A DNA stretch of 64,000 bases, taken from assembly GCA_900074725.1 (NCBI GenBank), contig LT598456.1, positions 441,488 through 505,487 of the forward strand, in the 5' to 3' direction. The stretch is from Lachancea dasiensis. Taxonomy: Eukaryota; Ascomycota; Saccharomycetes; Saccharomycetales; Saccharomycetaceae. Made by a program: the position numbers and the translations under genes. Below, in pieces: positions 58,512-64,000 of the stretch. The notes beneath the pieces are model-generated. The model saw only the letters and a program-made list of their open reading frames with translations. It was not told the DNA's origin and did no database searches. Every line of letters starts with the position of its first letter. Position 1 is the stretch's first letter.

Positions 58512-60740
58512 CTACATTATCGAACAGCCCTCTGGATCATCTGCCACCTCTATTTCTTTCCGCAGAGAAATACTTTGTATACCCTGTTGGTGAGTCCATT
58601 GCAGTACCTGCCTGTTAGGATCATAAAGAAATTTGCCTGATGTGGTTTTAATGGCAGTCTGGCCCATAGGAAAATGTTTTTTGGGAAGAAAAATTAACGT
58701 CTGCATGACACCTTGAGCGGCCCTTGTCGTTGCGTTTATGGTCAGTCTGTATTCGACTTTATCGAGGTCAAATTCGGCGTCTTGAAATTCTCCACAAATT
58801 TTCATCGGATAGGGGCGAAGGATAGCATTGAGCGCGCGAAACCCATTGAAATCGCAAGGTATTATATCGTTTCCTATCATAGGATCAATGACGCTCCCGT
58901 GTGATATTGTCGAGAATGAGGACACCACATCAGAGTCGCTATCGGACTTGGTATCATTTTCAACAACAGACGCTGATGATTTATCAATGTCATCTTTACT
59001 CCACACCGAGAAATCTTCGTTATTCCAGCTGTCTCCCCATTCGTGAGAATTATCGCTACAATAGCACCATAAACTAAATGACAGATTGTTACCTTCTAAA
59101 GCATAACCTAGAGCGTCCATTGCTCCTAATTGTGAGCTGAAATCTCCATTGTTATACGCTTTTTTGCTATCCATGTCAAAAGGCATTCCAATTTCTGTGA
59201 AAAAGACAGCAATGTTCTTTCCTAAAAGTTCTTTCCCTTCTTCCTTCATTTGCGTCAGCTGCTTCTTAATACACTTGCGAATCATCCTTTCCCCTAAAAC
59301 AATACTCAATATTGGATTTGCGTATCTTTCTCGTACTATTCCCAGCGAATCTACATTATAGAGTCTATTCCAGGACTTGAACATGAGTGACATACCATCA
59401 TAAAAATGACAAGCATACACTGTCTTGTCATCTATCAAATGCGAACCCTTCAAGCTTGGAGGCTCTTGTAAAGTTGGAGGTTGCAGGAATAAAAACGACT
59501 CGCCATCAATGTTTCTAAAACTTTCCCGAAACTTTTGAAAGAATTCAACAAAAAAGCCATTAATGAAGTACCGAAGATCGATCACTGAGCCTGTCGTCGG
59601 GTCGCGTGCGAAATAGTCGGAAGTCATTAGCTGGGCCCTTCCATTTTTAGTGTAGTCCCAAACCCCATGCAATCTCCAAATACATGTCTCGGCCTTCCAC
59701 TCCTCCCCTCTTTGCCAATTGTATCGGGAGTCAACATCCATTCTTTCTTCAGTTGTGAGCCAAGCCGACTGACCATCTGGATTTACAAACGTCGCTCCTG
59801 TCTTTCGAGGTCCGAATACAGTTATGTCGTAAGTATCGACATTTGCTGGTAATCCCTCGCCCAGCTGAAAGGACTGGAAGGCAGTCGGCGTGGTTCCCCT
59901 CTTGAGCTTACGGTCTTTAGGAACTTGTGATAAGTCAAAGTCTGTAAAGTACCCAACACTCGGTTCATTCATGGTTTCTAAACCTAAAATACACTGATCT
60001 TCGAAAAGCTCAGGAGCCCTTTCGAGTATTCTTCCATAAAACGCCATACACGCAGCAATAAAACTGTTCTGCAGGTAATCCTGAATGTTTTGGCCATTGA
60101 TTGAGCATTTCGGAGCAAATTTCCTGCCGCCGTAAAATAGAGTGAACATGGTTTGTGTGGCAAGACGGTAGTAGTTGGTTGGCCACAGCATTTTGGGATA
60201 AACCTTATTTTCCTTTCCTGTTTTTGGATCGATAAACGAGTTATGCAAGATACTGGCTCCCGTCGGCTCGAACCTGCGCGGTTGAAATCCTGCACAATAT
60301 AGTGTCCACAAGGGAGCACCAGAACCTCCAGTAAAACGCGACCACACATCTTGATGCGGATCCAAATATACATACATTCCACCCAGCCCATGAATCTTTC
60401 GTAAAACCTCGATAACGTAGTCCATATATGCAAAATCATAAATGCCGGGCCCTTCATGTTCGATGGACTCCCAGGTGAACGGAAACCTGATGGTGTTGTA
60501 CCCTAAAGACTTTAATTTGGAAATATGATATTCCACCTCATTCGCCTTCAGCGGATGGTCGACAAAGCTGACTTCATTTGCATTGTCATAGAATTCCGGT
60601 GTGAGAGGCTCGTGGCTGGAGCCATGTGGGTTCGAGGGGTATTTGACAGTAGGATCCAAATTCACACCGCGCAACTGGATCTGGTTCCCGTCGCTGTCGA
60701 CAAACTCTCCAGCGCTAGAAATATGAACTTTAGCAGGCAT
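58512..60740 (-). CDS. EGH1: Steryl-beta-glucosidase Egh1 (GH5 family)
   Basis: A 742-residue glycoside hydrolase (S. cerevisiae Egh1, 764) that removes glucose from ergosteryl glucoside. ATG 60740 (MPAKVHISSAG); the longer frame begins at TTG. The GH5 barrel shows LRGVNLDPTVK, YNTIRFPFTWESIEHEGPG, the acid/base Glu in LGLETMNEPS (about residue 257) and the nucleophile Glu in AVFFTEIGMPF (about 515). An acidic Ser/Asp insert (SDSDSDVV) lies near 612. A C-terminal beta domain follows. The last four residues are CSIM, a possible CaaX prenylation box. No secretion signal is seen, consistent with a cytosolic or membrane-peripheral enzyme. Confidence 0.94.
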   Translation of the reverse strand: MPAKVHISSAGEFVDSDGNQIQLRGVNLDPTVKYPSNPHGSSHEPLTPEFYDNANEVSFVDHPLKANEVEYHISKLKSLGYNTIRFPFTWESIEHEGPGIYDFAYMDYVIEVLRKIHGLGGMYVYLDPHQDVWSRFTGGSGAPLWTLYCAGFQPRRFEPTGASILHNSFIDPKTGKENKVYPKMLWPTNYYRLATQTMFTLFYGGRKFAPKCSINGQNIQDYLQNSFIAACMAFYGRILERAPELFEDQCILGLETMNEPSVGYFTDFDLSQVPKDRKLKRGTTPTAFQSFQLGEGLPANVDTYDITVFGPRKTGATFVNPDGQSAWLTTEERMDVDSRYNWQRGEEWKAETCIWRLHGVWDYTKNGRAQLMTSDYFARDPTTGSVIDLRYFINGFFVEFFQKFRESFRNIDGESFLFLQPPTLQEPPSLKGSHLIDDKTVYACHFYDGMSLMFKSWNRLYNVDSLGIVRERYANPILSIVLGERMIRKCIKKQLTQMKEEGKELLGKNIAVFFTEIGMPFDMDSKKAYNNGDFSSQLGAMDALGYALEGNNLSFSLWCYCSDNSHEWGDSWNNEDFSVWSKDDIDKSSASVVENDTKSDSDSDVVSSFSTISHGSVIDPMIGNDIIPCDFNGFRALNAILRPYPMKICGEFQDAEFDLDKVEYRLTINATTRAAQGVMQTLIFLPKKHFPMGQTAIKTTSGKFLYDPNRQVLQWTHQQGIQSISLRKEIEVADDPEGCSIM

Positions 60741-61059
60741 CTCTGGTGCCAAGATAAAAAACGTGGATAGTTGACCACTGTAGTAGTGCTAGCTAAAATA
60801 GCTGTAAGAGGAGGCTCTAATAGGATGATGAGAAAGTGAAACTCGAGTACAAAGGCCTTACTCTCGAGAACCTTTGCTATTCAATTGCCTTCCAAATGGC
60901 ACAAAGGAACAAGTGTCCAAGAGTTTGGGTGTCCTACGTCGACTAGCGAGGCTATCTTCAAAATACTAGAAATGGATGTGGTTTGCAATAACCCTTAAAC
61001 GACTACTCATTAACAGACCAGAGGCTCAAAGTATATTGGAAATACTTTATATAAAAAAG
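60741..61059. promoter_or_regulatory. EGH1 promoter and tRNA flank
   Basis: About 320 bp between EGH1 and tRNA-Glu. No specific site stands out. Confidence 0.5.
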
Positions 61060-61131
61060 CTCCGATACGGGGAGTCGAACCCCGGTCTCCACGGTGAAAG
61101 CGTGATGTGATAGCCGTTACACTATATCGGA
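61060..61131 (-). tRNA. tRNA-Glu (anticodon UUC)
   Basis: The 72-nt minus-strand sequence begins TCCGATATAGTGTAACGG and ends CGTATCGGAG. The anticodon loop CTTTCAC carries TTC, the T arm is GGTTCGACTCC, and the acceptor stem is complete. It appears identical to the S. cerevisiae tRNA-Glu(UUC) gene as I recall it. No intron. Confidence 0.97.
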
Positions 61132-61362
61132 TTTCGGATAAAAGAGCTTCCATGAGGTACAATATATTGATGTCACTTGCCCACGTTTTCGATTGATGTT
61201 CAATGACGGGTACTCTATGCTTGGTGTTGTTGCTTAACCATCATTTTCATTCAACGTCGTCACATAAATAACCCAGTCGTGGTGGACTGCACTATTTAAG
61301 AATATGTAATCGATTTACAGTTGATACCGTGCCCATTCTCGTGAAGGGGTCATTGCATGTGT

Positions 61363-63024
61363 TTAATCTTTTTTGGTAAGTGATATCTCAGCAGCGTCCT
61401 TGATTGGAACAGGAGGCTTGGAAGCATCCTCATCCAACACGATGTCGTCTTCAATTGCCTGCCTTGATGTTGTTCTTAGTCTAGCCTCCTCTTCTTCCTT
61501 TTTGATCAACGCTTCCTGTTCTTTCAAAACGTTGAGCTTAAACTCGTTGTCATCTGAGCGACGAATGTCAGTGTCTTCTTCTTCTTCTTCTTCTCTTTGT
61601 GCTTCAACCTTAGGTGTCTGTGGTTCTTTTTCGGTCTTCGTTTCAGCTGCGGCACCTCCTTCGGTGGTGGTCACTGAAGAACCTTCTGCCGCGGACGTTT
61701 GAAGAGCTTCGGTACCTTGGATCGTGGTAGCTGCTTCGTTTGTCTTGGCTTCTTGTTCTTCTTCAGCAGCAGATTTTTGCTCCTTAGACTCGCTGACGTC
61801 CAACTTGGCTACATTGTACACTGGATCTGGAATTGAAGACAACACCTGCAGGATACCATCGTAATAGAGATCCATTAGCTTGTTGAACTTGGTGTCGTCG
61901 ACCTTTGCGGCAGACGTAGAGTGAGCACTGACGTCATCCAGTTGAAGACCACCAAAAGTGTATGCACTGCTGAGGATCATCAGCACGCTTGGTACCTTAT
62001 GTCTCAATCTCAACTCCAACCACATGTTCATGTTTTCAATCAAATCCTCGCGTTTGACGCCAAAAGTCTTGATACCTCGAGAAATGCAGGCCTGGTAAAG
62101 CTCCTCATTGGATAGCGCTTCGGCGCCTTCGTAGTCAACAATCTTATCATCCTCCATGATCGTCTTCAGGTTGTAACGGATTTGGTAGCGTAGCAAGTTG
62201 TCATTACCGAAGGGCCTTAACGACATGTATTTGGCAATCGCTACCAGCTGAGGGCGGGACAAGTTGTCCAAGACGCTATCGTTCTTGAACATTTGAGCCA
62301 CAGTTACGATCTCATCGTGCGTAAAAACGTTGTTGTTCCCATCCTTAGGGGAGTTGAGTTTCTTGAAGAAGTTCAAAAACTTCTTTTTCTTCTCGGCGGT
62401 CTCAATCGAGTTGTAACTGATCAAGGATGATTCCTCCAGGGTTTCTTGTAAAAAATTGGAGGTCTTTTGCCTGACGTCGTTCAACTCCTGCTTTTTCAAT
62501 TGCTTGGCGCTGCCGGACTCGTAGGTGGAGGGTAGTAAGCTTGGAAATATTTTCAGCGCCACGGGAAGTAGCAATTCTGCAAATGGGATGATCAAGAAGG
62601 CACTGAATGGTACCAGGCGGAAAACATCCCCCATCGTCCTCTTAAGCTGATTTTTCTCACGTCTCGAGAGCTCGTACCCCTCAACAAGCTTGAATAGCAG
62701 CTTAGTTGAGATCTTGATTTCGTAGCCCAACAGCTTTGTTCCATTGACGTAATGTCTGATCTCATGTTTGATTCTCTGCATGAGCGGTTCTTTGGGCTTG
62801 GGTTTTGCGTTGGCCGTTGCCGCTGCGCTTGTTGATCTACTGGACCCTTCGACGCTCGAAGCATTCGCAATGGTTTTTGCTGGATCCGTGGACGATTTCG
62901 TACTTGCAGAGTTCCATCGTGTTTGGTTGAATGCTATGCCTACTGGTGGTTGCGAAAGGCCCGTCCGAAGGCCCAATTTTGCCACATGGGTTATTGGACG
63001 TAAAACAATTCTGGTGGAGGCCAT
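61363..63024 (-). CDS. MDM38: LETM1-family inner-membrane protein Mdm38
   Basis: A 553-residue LETM1 homologue (S. cerevisiae Mdm38, 573) of the mitochondrial inner membrane, needed for K+/H+ exchange and for membrane insertion of mitochondrially made proteins through ribosome binding. It has a basic presequence ([20 protein letters not shown]), a Ser/Ala-rich linker, a single membrane span (about 138-162, [20 protein letters not shown]), the LETM1 domain (about 195-370, with [20 protein letters not shown]) and a long Glu/Lys coiled C-terminus. The longer tail separates it from Ylh47 at 23750-24997. Syntenic partners of YOL027C are not visible, so this call rests on length and sequence. Confidence 0.9.
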   Translation of the reverse strand: MASTRIVLRPITHVAKLGLRTGLSQPPVGIAFNQTRWNSASTKSSTDPAKTIANASSVEGSSRSTSAAATANAKPKPKEPLMQRIKHEIRHYVNGTKLLGYEIKISTKLLFKLVEGYELSRREKNQLKRTMGDVFRLVPFSAFLIIPFAELLLPVALKIFPSLLPSTYESGSAKQLKKQELNDVRQKTSNFLQETLEESSLISYNSIETAEKKKKFLNFFKKLNSPKDGNNNVFTHDEIVTVAQMFKNDSVLDNLSRPQLVAIAKYMSLRPFGNDNLLRYQIRYNLKTIMEDDKIVDYEGAEALSNEELYQACISRGIKTFGVKREDLIENMNMWLELRLRHKVPSVLMILSSAYTFGGLQLDDVSAHSTSAAKVDDTKFNKLMDLYYDGILQVLSSIPDPVYNVAKLDVSESKEQKSAAEEEQEAKTNEAATTIQGTEALQTSAAEGSSVTTTEGGAAAETKTEKEPQTPKVEAQREEEEEEDTDIRRSDDNEFKLNVLKEQEALIKKEEEEARLRTTSRQAIEDDIVLDEDASKPPVPIKDAAEISLTKKD

Positions 63025-63815
63025 TCACTCAAGTAAGCAGCTGCTGACGCCCACGAGTGTACTTTGCAATTGCAGTGCTTGTAGATGTATGTACCACCCA
63101 CCACATGGAGGTATAAGTCATAGGCTGGAAGAAAAGCCGAGCTTTTAATACCGGATCTACTCACGTGATTATAAAGCCATGCCTCGGTCACGTTGAACGT
63201 GGTGATCGAGGTGGGCCCTGACACCCAGAGAACGTATCTGTAGCTGATCCAGTCCCACTCGCATATCGTCGAGAAAGAGTTTGAGTAGTCTAATCTTAGA
63301 GCTATACCTTCTAAGCTCAGCGCATTTGAATTTTGTCGATCGCTGTTTGTTCAGCCATGTATCGCCAAAACTATACTACTCCAGATCACGTTGTAGTTAT
63401 AATCACAGCTTGTCCTTGGTGTTGTGATACGGACTGACTTCATAAAGATACGGTATAGATCAATTCACCCTATTCCCCTCCAATTTTGAGACCAAGTAGC
63501 AACCAAGTAGTGTCCACATATCCCACTTATACTCGAAATCCCCTGCTTGAACTTGATACACAACCAGAAGCTGCCTAGTGACACCCGCGCGTCATTTTGA
63601 GGTTTTTCATATATATACGACGTTATGGACACCAGAGCCTCGCTTGCTTTCCACAGAGCCCATAAGTAAGATAGGTTTGTATGCGTGGTAAGCGATCTGA
63701 CTTCCGGCTTCTCCAGGACGGCTTTGTTCTGTCAGGTCCTTATAATGAAAATTGAAGTATTATTAACAGGGTACACCATATATCATTTATATTGTTTTAG
63801 ACTAAAGCACACGCT

Positions 63816-63846
<31 letters not shown>

Positions 63847-63858
63847 TCACCCTCCAAG
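63025..63858. promoter_or_regulatory. Divergent promoter between MDM38 and right-edge gene
   Basis: A CACGTGA lies near 63162, about 140 bp upstream of MDM38. A TATATATA run is near 63609 and a CA repeat near 63816-63843, both on the side of the right-edge gene. No gene is seen. Confidence 0.5.
63816..63843. repeat. (CA)n microsatellite
   Basis: About 28 bp of CA dinucleotide repeat, 15 bp upstream of the right-edge gene's ATG. Confidence 0.9.
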
Positions 63859-64000
63859 ATGATCACGTCTCGGAATTTTGGCATGGTATGCTACGTGCTC
63901 ACGTATGTGCGGTACATCAAGGACAACTCGCTTCTGAATGTTGTCTTGTCTGTCCTGGTCATCATCCTCTCACAAGTACTGCAGCAAATGGTCACTCTGT
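63859..64000 (+). CDS. Unknown membrane protein, first 47 codons (runs off right edge)
   Basis: An ATG at 63859 opens a frame that stays open to the window end. The peptide begins MITSRNFGMVCYVLTYVRYI and contains a hydrophobic segment at about residues 24-40 (LLNVVLSVLVIILSQVL), likely a membrane span or a signal anchor. A TATA-like run about 250 bp upstream and the position after a typical intergenic region support a real gene. I do not recognise the family from this fragment. Confidence 0.5.
   Translation, partial: MITSRNFGMVCYVLTYVRYIKDNSLLNVVLSVLVIILSQVLQQMVTL

Overview
This is nuclear DNA from a budding yeast of the family Saccharomycetaceae. The evidence is compact, mostly intronless genes, a TACTAAC branch point with a GTATGT donor in the one clear intron (RPS23), standard yeast tRNAs, and proteins that align well with Saccharomyces cerevisiae families. 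Gene order suggests a lineage that branched before the whole-genome duplication. Genes that sit on two separate S. cerevisiae chromosomes alternate here on one: 2.6-36 kb merges the chromosome VII (YGR112-YGR121) and XVI (YPR124-YPR138) sets, and 40-61 kb merges the chromosome V (YER012-YER017) and IX (YIR007-YIR009) sets, with relative strand kept. A Lachancea-like species is my guess from order and moderate GC; the genus is not proven.

Layout. 1-279: 5' end of an unknown gene running off the left edge. 280-2646: no gene recognised. 2.6-8.4 kb: MEP-type ammonium transporter, tRNA-Asn, tRNA-His, a Ser/Ala-rich GPI-type wall protein, RRP9. 8.6-21 kb: CTF4, COG2, NUP57, MSS18-like, TOM5, SPN1, spliced RPS23, a GC-rich structured element (candidate ncRNA), a LisH protein, NAT3. 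21-36 kb: SCD6, ANT1, YLH47, a kinase-only 6PF2K-like gene, SPT6, CTR1, DAM1, SHY1. 36-40.4 kb: MRPS5 and an HMG-box (ROX1-like) gene in a GC-rich stretch at the junction between the two synteny blocks. 40.4-61 kb: AFG3, BIM1, a GCR1_C-domain factor, FAA2, MSL1, HEM14, PRP22, an assembly gap, PRE1, PRI1, EGH1, tRNA-Glu. 61-64 kb: MDM38, then the first 47 codons of an unknown membrane protein.

These are mainly housekeeping genes: transcription and chromatin (SPT6, SPN1), replication (CTF4, PRI1), splicing (PRP22, MSL1), mitochondrial biogenesis (TOM5, SHY1, MRPS5, AFG3, YLH47, MDM38, HEM14), and nutrient uptake (MEP, CTR1). Several promoters carry readable control sites: Mac1-type copper elements at CTR1, MCB boxes at CTF4 and PRI1, a PACE/Rpn4 box at PRE1, GATA sites at MEP, and clustered CACGTG at MRPS5. 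I saw no convincing transposon or virus-derived element. The least explained items are the structured GC-rich element at 18.4-18.6 kb, the perfect inverted repeat at 39.9 kb, and the unusual HMG-box protein.
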